Notes: a model not told the origin generated them from the sequence alone. A DNA stretch of 64,000 nucleotides from Arthrobacter sp. 18067 (GCF_902706295.1 NZ_CACSJJ010000006.1:1-64000), one strand, 5' to 3'; numbered from the stretch's first letter, positions 50,067-60,443 are shown. Numbers and translations are program-made.

Positions 50067-51619
50067 GCCTGAAGTGGCGTTTGCTGCTTAACGGATTCAA
50101 GCGCAGTCCGTGGCAGTTGGTTGGCATGGCCTTGGGACTGCTTTACGCCTTGGGATTGCTGGTGCTCCTGATTGGAGGCCTCATAGCGCTGCGGTGGGCT
50201 GATCCGGAGATCGCCCACACCGTGGTGGTATTGGGTGGAGCAGCCACCGTCCTGGGCTGGGCCATCATCCCGCTCGTCGCTTCCGCAGCGGACATGACCT
50301 TGGACCCCGCGCGGTTCACCACGTTCGCCATTCCGCCCAAACAACTCCTGACGGGCCTGGCACTTGCAGGGTTCATCGGCATCCCCGGCCTGGCCACATT
50401 GATTGCAGCGTTGGGGACAGTAGGAACCTGGTGGCGGAATGTCCCGGCCGTGGCCGGTGCTTTACTGGGGGCAGTCCTGGGCGCACTGACGTGCATAGTG
50501 TTGTCCAAAGTAGTGACGACGGCGACGGCCGGCTTGGCAGCGTCGCGGCGCTTCAAGGATGTCAGCAGCATCATCGTCTTCATACCCTTGGTCTTGCTGG
50601 GTCCCATCATGCTGGGAGTTGTGGACGGCGTCCGCGGCAGTGCCGATTACCTTCCAGTGCTTGCCAGGACAGTGTCGTGGACACCCCTTGGTGCGGCATG
50701 GTCCCTGGGTGGTGACCTTGACTCAGGCAGTGTGTCCGCAGCGGGGCTGAAACTCCTCATCTCGGTGGCGACAATTGCCGGTCTGCTCCTGTGCTGGCAT
50801 GTGCTGCTGAAGCGGGCCCTTGTGACGCCGCCATACTCCGGAGGATCTGCCCGGAAGGGCGGGAAACTGGGTCTGTTCGGCCTGCTTCCCGGAACGCCGG
50901 CCGGGGCCGTTGCCGCCAGGGCCTTGATCTACTGGTTGAAGGACCCCAGGTACGCCGCGTCCTTGGTGATTGTTCCCTTGTTCCCGGTGCTCTTCTTTTT
51001 CAGCGGGTCACAGAGTGGCGGTTATGGCTTGCTCATGATCCTGGGGCCCTTGACGGCTTTCGTCATGGCCTGGTCCATTTGTGCTGATGTCTCCTATGAC
51101 AACACCGCATTCGCCCTCCACCTCGCCGCGGGGGTTCGCGGGGTCGACGACAGGTTGGGCCGTGCCTTGGCCTGCTTGGCCATATCGCTTCCGATAGTGT
51201 TGGTCTTCACCGTAGGGCCGCTGTTCGTCACCGGCGATTGGCAGTGGCTGCCCAACCTGCTGGGGTTGTCGATCGGAACCCTTTTCACCGGGCTGGGACT
51301 GTCCTCGGTCATTTCGGCCCGTTACAACATCGCCGTACCACTGCCTGGCGACAGCCCTTTCAAGAAACCGCCCGGCAACGTCGCCCAGACCTTGGCCGTT
51401 CAGTTTGTGGGCATGGGCGTCCTGGCCCTCCTGTTGGTGCCGGAACTTGCATTGGTGGCCGTCCAGGCTTTCAGCGGGGGTACTCAAGCCGGCTGGATCA
51501 ACCTGGTGGCCGGTCCGTTGTTGGGCGTCATCCTGTTCGTTGTTGGCGTCCGCCTCGGGGGAAAATGGTTGGACGCGCGGGGTCCGGAAATGTTCGCCCA
51601 ACTCAGCGTGAACCGCTAG
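50048..51619 (+). CDS. ABC transporter permease
   Basis: 523 residues with about twelve hydrophobic helices (for example MALGLLYALGLLVLLIGGLIAL and LVIVPLFPVLFFFSG) and short loops. GGAGGG precedes the ATG inside the ATPase gene, so the two are co-translated. No substrate-binding protein is nearby, consistent with an exporter. Confidence 0.88.
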
Positions 51620-51705
51620 CTCCGTAACAACCATGCCCATAGATGGGACATGGGATAACGTCTGTGTCAGATAGCTCGTAGACCCTACTTAGAAAGGCCG
51701 TGACG

Positions 51706-52488
51706 ATGGAAGTTGTCATTCTCCCTGGCACCAAGCAGATCGGTGCACTTGCAGCCGATGCCATTGAAGCTTTGGTGCGCCGCAAGCCGAATGCTGTGCT
51801 GGGCTTGGCCACAGGATCCTCTCCGCTGCCTGTCTATGACGAACTGGCACGCCGTTACGACGCAGGGGGACTGGACTTCAGCGAAGCCCACGGCTTCGCC
51901 TTGGACGAGTACGTAGGCCTTGAGGCCGGTCACCCGGAGTCCTACCGCGAGGTGATCCGGCGCGAATTCACCAACCGCGTGAACATCAAGCCGGAGAATG
52001 TCCACGGACCGGACGGTGCGGCCGAGGACCTTGAGGCTGCATGCCAGGCCTACGAGGACGCCATCAAGGCCGTGGGCGGCGTGGATCTCCAGATCCTGGG
52101 CGTCGGGACCGACGGACACATTGGCTTCAACGAGCCGGGTTCTTCCCTGGCGTCCCGGACGCGCATCAAGACGTTGATCGAGCAGACCAGGAAGGACAAT
52201 GCCCGATTCTTCGACACCATTGATGACGTTCCCCACCACGTGGTGACGCAGGGCCTGGGGACCATCATGGACGCCCGGCATGTGGTCCTGGTCGCAACGG
52301 GTGCCCAAAAAGCGCAGGCTGTGCGCGACTTCGTAGAGGGGCCGGTAGCCGCCATTTGCGCAGCCTCCGTGCTGCAGATGCACCCCCACGCCACCATTCT
52401 GGTGGACGAAGCCGCCGCGTCATCGCTGAAACTGGCTGATTACTACCGGCACACCTACGACAACAAGCCGGAGTGGCAGGGGCTGTAG
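51706..52488 (+). CDS. nagB: Glucosamine-6-phosphate deaminase
   Basis: 260 residues. LGLATGSSPLPVYDEL phosphate loop, LDEYVGLEAGHPESY with the catalytic Asp, and LGVGTDGHIGFNEPGSS with the active-site His. It converts glucosamine-6-P to fructose-6-P and ammonia, completing the pathway begun by NagA. I used the ATG at 51706, eight bases after AGAAAGG. nagA and nagB are not in one operon here. Confidence 0.96.
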   Translation: MEVVILPGTKQIGALAADAIEALVRRKPNAVLGLATGSSPLPVYDELARRYDAGGLDFSEAHGFALDEYVGLEAGHPESYREVIRREFTNRVNIKPENVHGPDGAAEDLEAACQAYEDAIKAVGGVDLQILGVGTDGHIGFNEPGSSLASRTRIKTLIEQTRKDNARFFDTIDDVPHHVVTQGLGTIMDARHVVLVATGAQKAQAVRDFVEGPVAAICAASVLQMHPHATILVDEAAASSLKLADYYRHTYDNKPEWQGL

Positions 52489-52492
52489 ACGG

Positions 52493-52498
52493 TAAGAT
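52493..52498 (+). promoter_or_regulatory. -10 element of a leaderless promoter (DUF3039 gene)
   Basis: TAAGAT seven bases before the ATG at 52506, just after the nagB stop. Confidence 0.5.
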
Positions 52499-52505
52499 GT
52501 TTGGC

Positions 52506-52835
52506 ATGACTACGCTTCCTCCGGATCCATTCGAAAACGACCCCATGCGCGAGCTTTCCGGAGCCGGAACGTCCACTGCCACCATTGAGCGCGAGGAAAC
52601 GCGCCAGGAAGTGGAACCCGGCGACCGTGAGCGGTTTTCCCACTACGTGCGTAAGGAAAAGATCATGGAGTCGGCTTTGACCGGCGAGCCCGTCATTGCC
52701 TTGTGCGGCAAAGTCTGGACGCCGGGGCGCGATCCGCAGAAGTTCCCGGTCTGCCCGGAGTGCAAGGAGATCTACGAAGGCCTCCGCCCCGGTAACGACG
52801 GTGGAAAAAACGGCGGCCCGGGCAACTCCAAGTAG
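52506..52835 (+). CDS. DUF3039 family protein
   Basis: 109 residues. A charged N-terminus is followed by ERFSHYVRKEKIMESALTG and a Cys motif, ALCGKVW then FPVCPECKEIYE, which probably holds zinc. The family is actinobacterial and of unknown function. The ATG at 52506 is favoured over ATGs at 52473 and 52497 because of the -10 seven bases upstream. A SF2 helicase gene follows on the same strand after 112 bp. Confidence 0.85.
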   Translation: MTTLPPDPFENDPMRELSGAGTSTATIEREETRQEVEPGDRERFSHYVRKEKIMESALTGEPVIALCGKVWTPGRDPQKFPVCPECKEIYEGLRPGNDGGKNGGPGNSK

Positions 52836-52947
52836 TGGGTGGGAAGAGAACACAGGTCCCTTCTGATCGTCACCGCTTCATTGTGCGCTTCGGCGTGCCC
52901 AATGTGTCGGGGTTATTGGTCGTTGCCATCAGGCCGGGGGAGTCAAC

Positions 52948-54723
52948 ATGACAGAGACACTTTTTGGTGGCCCATCCCTGCCTCCGGCGTACCCTGAACG
53001 GGCCGCTTGGGGCACTGCGCCCAAGCTTCGCGCTTGGCAGCAGGAGGCCCTGGACCTCTACATGACCCGCCACCCGAAGGACTTCCTCGCCGTGGCAACG
53101 CCGGGCGCCGGTAAGACCACCTTCGCGCTGCGTATCGCCACCACGCTGCTGGACAGCGGTGTGGTCAACCGGATTACCATCGTTGCTCCCACCGACCACT
53201 TGAAGAGGCAGTGGGCAGACGCCGCAGCCAAGGTCGGGATCGCCATAGATCCCAACTTCAAGAACTCCGATGGCCAACACGGCCGCGGTTTTGTGGGAGT
53301 GGCCGTTACCTACGCGCAGGTAGCCAGCAAGCCAATGCTGCACCGTGCGAAGACTGAAGCGGCGCGCACCTTGGTCATCCTTGACGAAATCCACCACGGC
53401 GGCGAAGCGCTGTCCTGGGGAGACGGCCTGCGTGAGGCATTCGATCCCGCGGCGAGGCGCCTGTCCCTGACAGGTACCCCGTTCCGTTCGGATACCTCGC
53501 CCATTCCGTTCGTCGAATACGCCGAGGACCGCGACGGTATCCGGCGGTCGAAGGCCGATTACACCTACGGTTACGGCAACGCCTTGCGGGATCACGTGGT
53601 TCGCCCCGTCCTCTTCATGGCGTACTCAGGCCAGATGCGCTGGCGGACCAGCGCCGGGGACGAGATGGCGGCTTCACTCGGTGAAGCTGCCGTGACCAAG
53701 GACATCACGTCCCAGGCTTGGCGCACTGCATTGAACCCCACAGGCGAGTGGATCCCCGCTGTCCTGGCCGCGGCGGACAAGCGCCTCGGCGAGGTCCGGC
53801 GGACAGTACCGGATGCCGGTGGGCTGGTCATCGCCACGGACCACGACGACGCCCGCGCCTATGCGGGCCAGCTCAAGAAAATCACGGGCCAATCGCCTAC
53901 AGTGATTCTTTCGGATGACTCCAAAGCCTCGAGCAAGATTGAGGAATTCTCCGCGGGCGAGCAACGGTGGATGGTGGCTGTCCGCATGGTGTCCGAAGGC
54001 GTGGACGTTCCGCGTCTCTCGGTGGGCGTCTATGCCACGTCAACATCAACGCCGCTGTTCTTCGCCCAAGCCGTAGGACGCTTCGTGCGCGCCCGCAAGA
54101 GGGGCGAAACGGCATCGGTGTTCCTGCCGTCCGTTCCGCCACTGATGATTCTGGCCAACACCATGGAAGCCGAACGCGACCATGCCCTGGACCGCCCGGA
54201 GAAGGACGACGACGGGCTTTTCAGCCCCGAAGAGAACCTCATGGCGGAGGCCAACCGCGAGGACAAAGCCTCGGACGAGCTCACCAAGGGCAAATTCGAA
54301 GCGCTGGACTCACAGGCGTCTTTCGACCGTGTCCTGTTCGACGGCGGCGAATTCGGCACGGGAGCGGACATCGGTTCCGACGAAGAACTGGACTTCCTGG
54401 GCATTCCAGGTCTCCTCGACGCCGAGCAGGTGGGCACGCTGCTGCGCCAACGCCAGCACGAACAGCAGTCACGCAAGAAGCGCCAGTCGCCCTTGGCCGC
54501 TGCAGCTTCTCCTGCCGTGCCTGACCACCGCATGCTCATGGATCTTCGGAATGAGCTGGCCAAGAACGTCGCCGCGTGGTCGGCCCGTACCGGCACCCCG
54601 CATGGCGTCGTCCATACCAAGCTGCGTGAAGTGTGTGGCGGCCCGGCAGTTGCCCAGGCAAACGAGGAGCAATTGCAGGCGCGCCTGCGCAAGCTCCAGG
54701 ACTGGTTCATCGGCCGGAAATAG
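52948..54723 (+). CDS. SF2 DEAD/DEAH-type helicase
   Basis: 591 residues. Walker A TPGAGKTTFALRIA, motif II DEIHH, motif III LTGTPFRSD, and the helicase C domain with VRMVSEGVDVPRLSVGVYAT and FFAQAVGRFVRARKRGE. The pattern is that of XPB/UvsW-like DNA helicases. The last ~180 residues are charged and lack a known domain. GGGGGAG precedes the ATG. A role in DNA repair is likely from the fold but not shown. A strong terminator follows. Confidence 0.92.
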   Translation: MTETLFGGPSLPPAYPERAAWGTAPKLRAWQQEALDLYMTRHPKDFLAVATPGAGKTTFALRIATTLLDSGVVNRITIVAPTDHLKRQWADAAAKVGIAIDPNFKNSDGQHGRGFVGVAVTYAQVASKPMLHRAKTEAARTLVILDEIHHGGEALSWGDGLREAFDPAARRLSLTGTPFRSDTSPIPFVEYAEDRDGIRRSKADYTYGYGNALRDHVVRPVLFMAYSGQMRWRTSAGDEMAASLGEAAVTKDITSQAWRTALNPTGEWIPAVLAAADKRLGEVRRTVPDAGGLVIATDHDDARAYAGQLKKITGQSPTVILSDDSKASSKIEEFSAGEQRWMVAVRMVSEGVDVPRLSVGVYATSTSTPLFFAQAVGRFVRARKRGETASVFLPSVPPLMILANTMEAERDHALDRPEKDDDGLFSPEENLMAEANREDKASDELTKGKFEALDSQASFDRVLFDGGEFGTGADIGSDEELDFLGIPGLLDAEQVGTLLRQRQHEQQSRKKRQSPLAAAASPAVPDHRMLMDLRNELAKNVAAWSARTGTPHGVVHTKLREVCGGPAVAQANEEQLQARLRKLQDWFIGRK

Positions 54724-54749
54724 CCGGTTCCAGCTCCAGCAGATACGCC

Positions 54750-54777
54750 AAAGGGCGCCGCGGTTGCGGCGCCCTTT
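54750..54777. terminator. Bidirectional hairpin terminator
   Basis: Perfect 12-bp arms AAAGGGCGCCGC/GCGGCGCCCTTT with a GGTT loop, between the helicase gene and convergent pncA. Confidence 0.9.
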
Positions 54778-54794
54778 GCTGCAATTCCGCTGTC

Positions 54795-55421
54795 TCAGTC
54801 GCGTTCAACTTCGACGCCGGCAGCTTCCATTTCGTCGAACACCCCGGCGAGGTCTTCGGCAATTCCTGCGGTAAGTCCGGCAATGACCGTAGTGCCGTAT
54901 CCGGCCTGCACGGCGTCGAGCGCTGTCGACCTGACGCAGTAGTCCGTCGTTAGGCCTACGACGACGACCTCTTCGACGTCGTGGCTTTGCAGCCAGTCGT
55001 CCAGGCCAATGGCGTCTTCGTCGAAGACTTCAGCTACGGCTGCACCTGCCTTGAGGTCTCCGGACGGAACGTCGTCCTCTGGGGCCAGGACGCCCTCGAA
55101 TCCGGAGTAGGCCGCCGTGTATTGGCCCTTGCGGAAGTACGCCTGGATGTACTCGGGATCCAGGTCCTCGTGCAGCTCCGCGCCTTTGGTCCGGGCTCGG
55201 CAGTGTGGGGGCCAGGAATCCACCATGTCGGGGTCATCGGAAAAGTGGTCACCCGGTTCGATGTGCCAGTCCTGGGTTGCCACGATGTGGTCGAAGTGTT
55301 GCTGGTTGGCGTCTACATATTCCGTGATGGCTCCGGCGATCGCCGCACCCCCTTCGACGGCCAGGGTGCCGCCCTCGCAGAAGTCGTTTTGGACATCGAC
55401 GATGATCAGGGCGCGGGACAT
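54795..55421 (-). CDS. pncA: Nicotinamidase (isochorismatase fold)
   Basis: 208 residues. IIVDVQNDFCEGGTLAV with the catalytic Asp, TQDWHIEPGDHFSD with the metal-site residues, and VVGLTTDYCVRSTALDA with the nucleophile Cys. It converts nicotinamide to nicotinate in NAD salvage. Its ATG shares one base with the stop of pncB, whose product uses nicotinate, so the operon links two successive steps. Confidence 0.94.
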   Translation of the reverse strand: MSRALIIVDVQNDFCEGGTLAVEGGAAIAGAITEYVDANQQHFDHIVATQDWHIEPGDHFSDDPDMVDSWPPHCRARTKGAELHEDLDPEYIQAYFRKGQYTAAYSGFEGVLAPEDDVPSGDLKAGAAVAEVFDEDAIGLDDWLQSHDVEEVVVVGLTTDYCVRSTALDAVQAGYGTTVIAGLTAGIAEDLAGVFDEMEAAGVEVERD

Positions 55422-56749
55422 CAGTTCTCCTCGTAGACGGTGGGAATGGCGGCCTCGCCGCGCTGCAGGCGATTGACGACGGCGGGAAGCTCGGCCATGG
55501 TTGCGGCGTGCCTCTCCTTGGCGCGGATCACGCCTTCGGGCCCTGTCCAGCCCGGCAATACCTCGCCGTTCTTCACGAACTGGTGGAGCAGGGCGCGGTC
55601 GTTGCCGTCGTCTTCGGGACGGTGGCCGATGCCCACGACCTCCTGGGTGGCGCGGCCGCGGTCATTGAGTTTGCGGAGGGCGTATTTGCGTCCACCAACA
55701 CTGGCCTTGTTCTTGGCGGCCTTGGCCACCGAGATGAATTCCCCGGCGTCGTTGGTGCGGCTGACCAGCTTGTAGACCATGCTGGCGGTAGGGGCACCGG
55801 AACCGGTGACCAGCGATGTTCCAACGCCATAGGAGTCCACCGGGGCAGATTGCAGGGCCGCGATAGCGAACTCGTCGAGGTCCGAGGTCACCACGATGCG
55901 GGTGTTGACGTTGCCGAGGTCATCGAGCAATTGGCGGACCCACTGTGCCTGCGCAATCAGGTCGCCGGAATCGAGGCGGACTGCCCCGAGTTTGTCGCCG
56001 GCCAGTTCGACGGCGGTACGCACGGCCGTTTCGACGTCGTAGGTGTCCACCAGCAGCGACGTCCCGGGTCCGAAGGCCGCGATCTGCGCTTCGAACGCTT
56101 CGCGCTCGGTGTCGTGGAGCAGTGTGAAGGAGTGGGCGGCGGTGCCGACGGTCTTGATGCCGTAGCGGCGACCGGCCTCCAGGTTGGAGGTGCTGGCGAA
56201 GCCGGCAATCACGGCGGCGCGGGCTGCCGCCGTCGCCGATTCCTCCTGGGTGCGCCGCGAGCCCATCTCGATGCAGGGGCGGGTGCCGGCCGCGGAGGTC
56301 ATCCGCGAGGCAGCGGATGCAATGGCGCTGTCATGGTTGAGGACTGACAGGATGAAGGTTTCCAGGATGCAGGCCTCGGCAAACGTGGATTCCACAATGA
56401 GGATGGGGGAGTTGGGGAAGTAGGCGTCACCTTCGGCGTAGCCCCAGATGTCGCCGCTGAACTTGTAGCCGGCAAGGAAGTCCAGCGTCTCTTGGTTGAC
56501 CACCTTGTTCTGTTCCAGGAATGCCAGTTCGGCGTCGCCGAACCGGAAGTCGGCAATGCCTTCCAAGAGGCGTCCGGTGCCGCCCACCACGCCATAGCGC
56601 CGGCCGTCGGGCAAGCGCCTGGCGAAGGCTTCGAACACCGACCGGCGATGCGCTGCACCCGAGTGCAGGGCGGCCTGAAGCATTGTCAATTCATAGTGGT
56701 CTGTGTACAAGGAAGTTGCGGGATGGTCCCAGGAGGTGGCTCTACTCAC
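55421..56749 (-). CDS. pncB: Nicotinate phosphoribosyltransferase
   Basis: 442 residues. LYTDHYELTMLQAAL near the start, the phosphorylated-His region SHSFTLLHD-like stretch (AAHSFTLLHDTEREAF), SLLVDTYDVETAV, and VRLDSGDL for PRPP binding. It makes nicotinate mononucleotide with ATP and PRPP. It starts at the GTG at 56749 with a TAGAGT -10 six bases upstream, divergent from clpS. Confidence 0.95.
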   Translation of the reverse strand: MSRATSWDHPATSLYTDHYELTMLQAALHSGAAHRRSVFEAFARRLPDGRRYGVVGGTGRLLEGIADFRFGDAELAFLEQNKVVNQETLDFLAGYKFSGDIWGYAEGDAYFPNSPILIVESTFAEACILETFILSVLNHDSAIASAASRMTSAAGTRPCIEMGSRRTQEESATAAARAAVIAGFASTSNLEAGRRYGIKTVGTAAHSFTLLHDTEREAFEAQIAAFGPGTSLLVDTYDVETAVRTAVELAGDKLGAVRLDSGDLIAQAQWVRQLLDDLGNVNTRIVVTSDLDEFAIAALQSAPVDSYGVGTSLVTGSGAPTASMVYKLVSRTNDAGEFISVAKAAKNKASVGGRKYALRKLNDRGRATQEVVGIGHRPEDDGNDRALLHQFVKNGEVLPGWTGPEGVIRAKERHAATMAELPAVVNRLQRGEAAIPTVYEEN

Positions 56750-56755
56750 GAATTC

Positions 56756-56761
56756 ACTCTA
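56756..56761 (-). promoter_or_regulatory. -10 element of a leaderless promoter (pncB-pncA)
   Basis: TAGAGT on the minus strand, six bases before the GTG at 56749. It lies only 13 bp from the clpS -10 on the other strand. Confidence 0.6.
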
Positions 56762-56774
56762 GTGCGAGCCGCCA

Positions 56775-56780
56775 TAGAAT
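56775..56780 (+). promoter_or_regulatory. -10 element of a leaderless promoter (clpS)
   Basis: TAGAAT six bases before the ATG at 56787; TTCACT (56753-56758) is a possible -35 at 16 bp. It overlaps the divergent pncB promoter. Confidence 0.6.
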
Positions 56781-56786
56781 GGACAG

Positions 56787-57149
56787 ATGAGCCCTAGCGT
56801 TGCGTATGGCACGGACATCGATGAGCGGACCAAAGCCGCGGAGCAATCCTCCACCGATGTCCTGACAGCCCCTGATATCCCGTGGAACCTTGTGATCTGG
56901 AATGATCCCGTGAATCTCATGAGCTACGTCAGCTTTGTTTTCCAGAGTTACTTCGGCTATTCCGAGTCCAAAGCACACAAGCTCATGATGGAGGTCCACA
57001 AGAAGGGCCGTTCGATTGTGGCGCACGGCAGCAAAGAACAAGTGGAACAGCACGCGGTGGCCATGCACGGTTTTGGCCTGTGGGCCACGGTGGAGAAGGC
57101 TGCAAGCGGCAATGAAACACCCGGAAAGGGCGGCCGGCAGCGTGGCTAA
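56787..57149 (+). CDS. clpS: ATP-dependent Clp protease adaptor ClpS
   Basis: 120 residues. A flexible N-terminus of ~30 residues is followed by the core WNLVIWNDPVNLMSYVSFVF, then KAHKLMMEVHKKGRSIV and the C-terminal strand. It hands N-end-rule substrates to the ClpAP/ClpCP protease. It overlaps the DUF2017 gene by 8 bp, an arrangement shared across actinobacteria. Confidence 0.95.
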   Translation: MSPSVAYGTDIDERTKAAEQSSTDVLTAPDIPWNLVIWNDPVNLMSYVSFVFQSYFGYSESKAHKLMMEVHKKGRSIVAHGSKEQVEQHAVAMHGFGLWATVEKAASGNETPGKGGRQRG

Positions 57150-57708
57150 GGCATTCAAGTACGGACTCAAGGGCATCTCCGGATACCTCGAACCCGCCGA
57201 ACGCGATCTCCTGCGCGGATTACTGGACGACGTTATCTCCATGCTGGAGCAGGACGTGCGGGAGAACGAAGACCCCCTGGCGGCGCTCATCGGCCTGGAC
57301 ATGGACGTCAAGCAGCCAAGCGACCGCGCTCTCCTGAGGCTCTTGCCCAACGTCATGAAGGACGACGACGGCGGGTCCCTGGAGTTCCGGCAACTCACCG
57401 AACGCTCGGTGCGGGAAAACAAGATCGGGGCCCTGAAGGCTGCCGCCCTGGGACTGGACAAAGACGACCTCGTCCTGACGCCGGAGGATGCAACGCGGTG
57501 GTCGATGGCCCTGAACGATGTCCGGCTGGTCCTGGCTGAACGCCTGGACATCCGGGACGAAGCGGACGCCGAGCACATCCATAGCATGCAGGACTGGAGC
57601 CAGGCCGAGGACGTGGAGAGTTACCTGGCCTTGGTTTACAACTTCACCACGTGGCTTCAGGAGTCCTTGGTTCAGGCCATGATGGCCGCAAGGCAGGCGA
57701 AATCCTGA
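57142..57708 (+). CDS. DUF2017 family protein
   Basis: 188 residues, mostly helical and soluble, starting [20 protein letters not shown]. Conserved stretches are [28 protein letters not shown], and [18 protein letters not shown]. Function is unknown; the constant link with clpS suggests a role near protein degradation. I used the GTG at 57142 (GGAAAGGG upstream, 8-bp overlap); an ATG at 57112 is possible. Confidence 0.87.
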   Translation: MAKAFKYGLKGISGYLEPAERDLLRGLLDDVISMLEQDVRENEDPLAALIGLDMDVKQPSDRALLRLLPNVMKDDDGGSLEFRQLTERSVRENKIGALKAAALGLDKDDLVLTPEDATRWSMALNDVRLVLAERLDIRDEADAEHIHSMQDWSQAEDVESYLALVYNFTTWLQESLVQAMMAARQAKS

Positions 57709-57811
57709 TCGCGACGGCCCGTTGGTGCTCCTGCCCTGTGACAAATCAGACACGAGGCGGAGACCACAGGTAATGGCCGCACACCATGGGAAGCCTTATT
57801 CTCGAATAATT

Positions 57812-58843
57812 ATGACTTCAGCATCGGGTTCAGCAGGCAGCGCGCCAGGCAATGGGGACTCCATCAGCGCGGGGGAAATGGTAAGCGCCCGCCCGATCGG
57901 CATTTTTGACTCCGGCGTGGGCGGATTGACCGTAGCGCGGTCCATCATCGACCAACTCCCCAATGAATCAATCCTGTACGTCGGTGACACGGCCAACGGC
58001 CCCTACGGTCCACTTCCGATCGCCGAAGTGCGTGCCAATGCCCTGGGCGTTATGGACGAGCTGGTGGACTCGGGCGTGAAATTGCTGACCATTGCGTGTA
58101 ATTCAGCGTCAGCGGCCGTGCTCCGGGACGCCCGCGAACGCTATACGGCCCGCTATGGCATTCCGGTCATCGAGGTCATCCAGCCGGCAGTGCGTCGTGC
58201 GGTTGCGGCTACGCGCTCGGGCAAGATCGGGGTCATCGGAACGTCGGCCACCGTGGGGTCCCGGGCGTACGAAGACACCTTCGCTGCCGCTCCCGACCTC
58301 ACCATAACGTCGGTGGCGTGCCCCGCCTTCGTGAATTTCGTGGAGGCCGGAATCACCACCGGCCCGGACCTGCTCGCGGCTGCACATGAGTACCTGGAGC
58401 CGCTCAAACGCGCCGGCGTGGACACCGTTGTCCTGGGATGCACGCACTACCCGCTGCTGACAGGTGTCATCTCCTTCGTCATGGGAGAGGACGTCACTCT
58501 GGTTTCCAGCGCCGAGGAGACCGCCAAGGACGTCTACCGGGCTTTGGCCAACCATGGGATCCAGCGGACAGAGTCCAGCACGCCCAGCCACGAATTCATC
58601 GCCACCGGCGATGCCGACCAGTTCGAGACCCTGGCCCGCCGCTTCCTGGGACCTGAAGTTCTCTCGGTAAAGCATGTGGACCATGTAGCGGCCCAGTACC
58701 CGACAGGCAGCCTTGCCCGCATTACTCCCGAAATGCTGGAAGCGGCACGTTCCGGTTCCGGCCTGTCCCGCCGTTCGTATTTCGTGCAACCCGGCGACAC
58801 CCTCAACGCTGGAGCGGGCGCAACCATGGGGCGTGGACTGTGA
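57812..58843 (+). CDS. murI: Glutamate racemase
   Basis: 343 residues. [16 protein letters not shown], the first catalytic Cys in [13 protein letters not shown], and the second in [13 protein letters not shown]. It makes D-glutamate for peptidoglycan. The N-terminal ~25 residues (Ser/Gly-rich) are not part of the fold, and ATGs at 57773 and 57878 are alternatives. A 6-bp inverted repeat, TTATTC/GAATAA (57796-57809), lies just before the ATG and overlaps a TATTCT -10-like sequence. It overlaps the next gene by 4 bp. Confidence 0.93.
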   Translation: MTSASGSAGSAPGNGDSISAGEMVSARPIGIFDSGVGGLTVARSIIDQLPNESILYVGDTANGPYGPLPIAEVRANALGVMDELVDSGVKLLTIACNSASAAVLRDARERYTARYGIPVIEVIQPAVRRAVAATRSGKIGVIGTSATVGSRAYEDTFAAAPDLTITSVACPAFVNFVEAGITTGPDLLAAAHEYLEPLKRAGVDTVVLGCTHYPLLTGVISFVMGEDVTLVSSAEETAKDVYRALANHGIQRTESSTPSHEFIATGDADQFETLARRFLGPEVLSVKHVDHVAAQYPTGSLARITPEMLEAARSGSGLSRRSYFVQPGDTLNAGAGATMGRGL

Positions 58844-59637
58844 AGCTGACCATTGTCGGGTGCACCGGTTCCTTCCCCGGTCCCGGATCGCCGGCGTCGT
58901 GCTATTTGGTAACGGCGCACGACGGTGAGCGCGAGTGGAAGATCGTCATGGACCTCGGCAGCGGAGCCCTGGGAGCGATCCAGCGCTACACCGACCTTGA
59001 GGACATCGACGCGATCTTCCTCACCCACCTGCATCCGGATCACTGCATGGACCTGTGCGGACTCCACGTGGCTGTCCGCTGGAAGCCCGGGGGATGGGGC
59101 CGGGACAGGCTGCCCGTGTGGGGGCCTGCTGCGACTGCGGACCGGATGGCCACGGCCTATGGCCTGGAACTGGATCCCGGCATGCACGAGGAATTCGACT
59201 TCACCAACTGGGCCGAACTCAAGCCTGTCACCGTGGGTCCATTCACAGTGACTCCCTACGCTGTCAATCACCCGGTTGAAGAGGCGTACGCTCTGCGCGT
59301 GACGGCCACGGAGCCCGGGAAGGACGGCGTCCCGGTGACGAAGATCCTGACGTACTCGGGCGACACCGATTCCTGCCAGGGGCTCGAAGACGCGGCCAAG
59401 GGATCCGATTTGTTCCTCTGCGAGGCGGCCTTCGAGGAAGGCAGGGACGACGACATCAAGGACGTCCACCTCACCGGCAAGCGCGCAGGCGAGGCCGCAA
59501 CGAACGCCGGGGCAAGGCGTCTCCTCCTCACCCATATCCCTGTGTGGACATCGCAAACCAAGGTGCTGTCCGAGGCCAAACCAGTGTTCGCCGGCGATGT
59601 CGCAGTGGCCGTGGCCGGAGTCCACTACACGATCTAG
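58840..59637 (+). CDS. MBL-fold metal-dependent hydrolase
   Basis: 265 residues. The zinc motif [10 protein letters not shown] is followed by YSGDTDSCQ and the later ligands in LLLTHIPVW. The pattern resembles RNase Z-like and cyclic-nucleotide phosphodiesterase-like MBL proteins; the substrate is unknown. The GTG start overlaps the murI stop (GTGA), and the rph gene follows after 47 bp. The same murI-MBL-rph order occurs in Mycobacterium. Confidence 0.9.
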   Translation: MKLTIVGCTGSFPGPGSPASCYLVTAHDGEREWKIVMDLGSGALGAIQRYTDLEDIDAIFLTHLHPDHCMDLCGLHVAVRWKPGGWGRDRLPVWGPAATADRMATAYGLELDPGMHEEFDFTNWAELKPVTVGPFTVTPYAVNHPVEEAYALRVTATEPGKDGVPVTKILTYSGDTDSCQGLEDAAKGSDLFLCEAAFEEGRDDDIKDVHLTGKRAGEAATNAGARRLLLTHIPVWTSQTKVLSEAKPVFAGDVAVAVAGVHYTI

Positions 59638-59672
59638 CCCTACCCGGCGTCGGGCAGTGCCATCAGCTTGGC

Positions 59673-59678
59673 TAAGCT
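59673..59678 (+). promoter_or_regulatory. -10 element of a leaderless promoter (rph-rdgB)
   Basis: TAAGCT six bases before the ATG at 59685, no ribosome binding site. Confidence 0.55.
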
Positions 59679-59684
59679 TGAACC

Positions 59685-60443
59685 ATGACTTCTGAAGCTA
59701 CAGCCACACCCGTCATTCGTGCTGACGGCCGTACACCCGACCAACTGCGACCCATCAGCATTACCCGCGGCTGGTCCAAGCAGGCCGAAGGATCGGCACT
59801 GATCGAGTTCGGCAACACCCGGGTCCTGTGCACGGCTTCTTTGACCGAGGGTGTGCCGCGCTGGCTCAAGGGCGAAGGCCGCGGGTGGGTCACTGCCGAG
59901 TACGCGATGCTTCCCCGTGCCACCAACACCCGTTCGGACCGCGAGTCTGTCAAAGGCAAGATCGGTGGACGCACTCATGAGATCTCGCGCCTGATCGGCC
60001 GCTCGCTGCGCTCGATCATCGACACCAAGGCGCTCGGCGAAAACACCATTGTCCTTGACTGCGATGTCTTGCAGGCAGACGGCGGAACCCGCACCGCTGC
60101 GATCACCGGCGCGTACGTAGCACTGGCAGAAGCGATTCGTTTCGCTCGGGAAAACAAGCTCATTGCCCGCAACGCCGAGCCGCTCGTGGACACGATTGCA
60201 GCTGTCTCCGTGGGCATCATCGACGGCGTTCCCATGCTTGACCTGCCGTACGTGGAGGATGTCCGCGCGGAGACGGACATGAACGTGGTGGTCACCGGTT
60301 CCGGCAAGTTCGTGGAAGTCCAGGGAACTGCTGAGGGCGCCCCGTTCGACCGGGCCGAACTGAACGCATTACTGGACCTTGCCCTCCTGGGCACCAGCCA
60401 ACTGTCCGCTATCCAGCGCGAGACCTTGGCTGAAGCCCCGTGA
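59685..60443 (+). CDS. rph: Ribonuclease PH
   Basis: 252 residues. [37 protein letters not shown], and the phosphate/metal site [18 protein letters not shown]. It trims tRNA 3' ends by phosphorolysis. The stop overlaps the GTG start of rdgB by 4 bp (GTGA). Confidence 0.96.
   Translation: MTSEATATPVIRADGRTPDQLRPISITRGWSKQAEGSALIEFGNTRVLCTASLTEGVPRWLKGEGRGWVTAEYAMLPRATNTRSDRESVKGKIGGRTHEISRLIGRSLRSIIDTKALGENTIVLDCDVLQADGGTRTAAITGAYVALAEAIRFARENKLIARNAEPLVDTIAAVSVGIIDGVPMLDLPYVEDVRAETDMNVVVTGSGKFVEVQGTAEGAPFDRAELNALLDLALLGTSQLSAIQRETLAEAP

Noticed and set aside
51620..51705. Possible DasR/NagR operator upstream of nagB
   Set aside because: Only a short GTAG-ACC-CTAC repeat is present; it does not match the known TGGTCTAGACCA-type sites, and nagA has none either.
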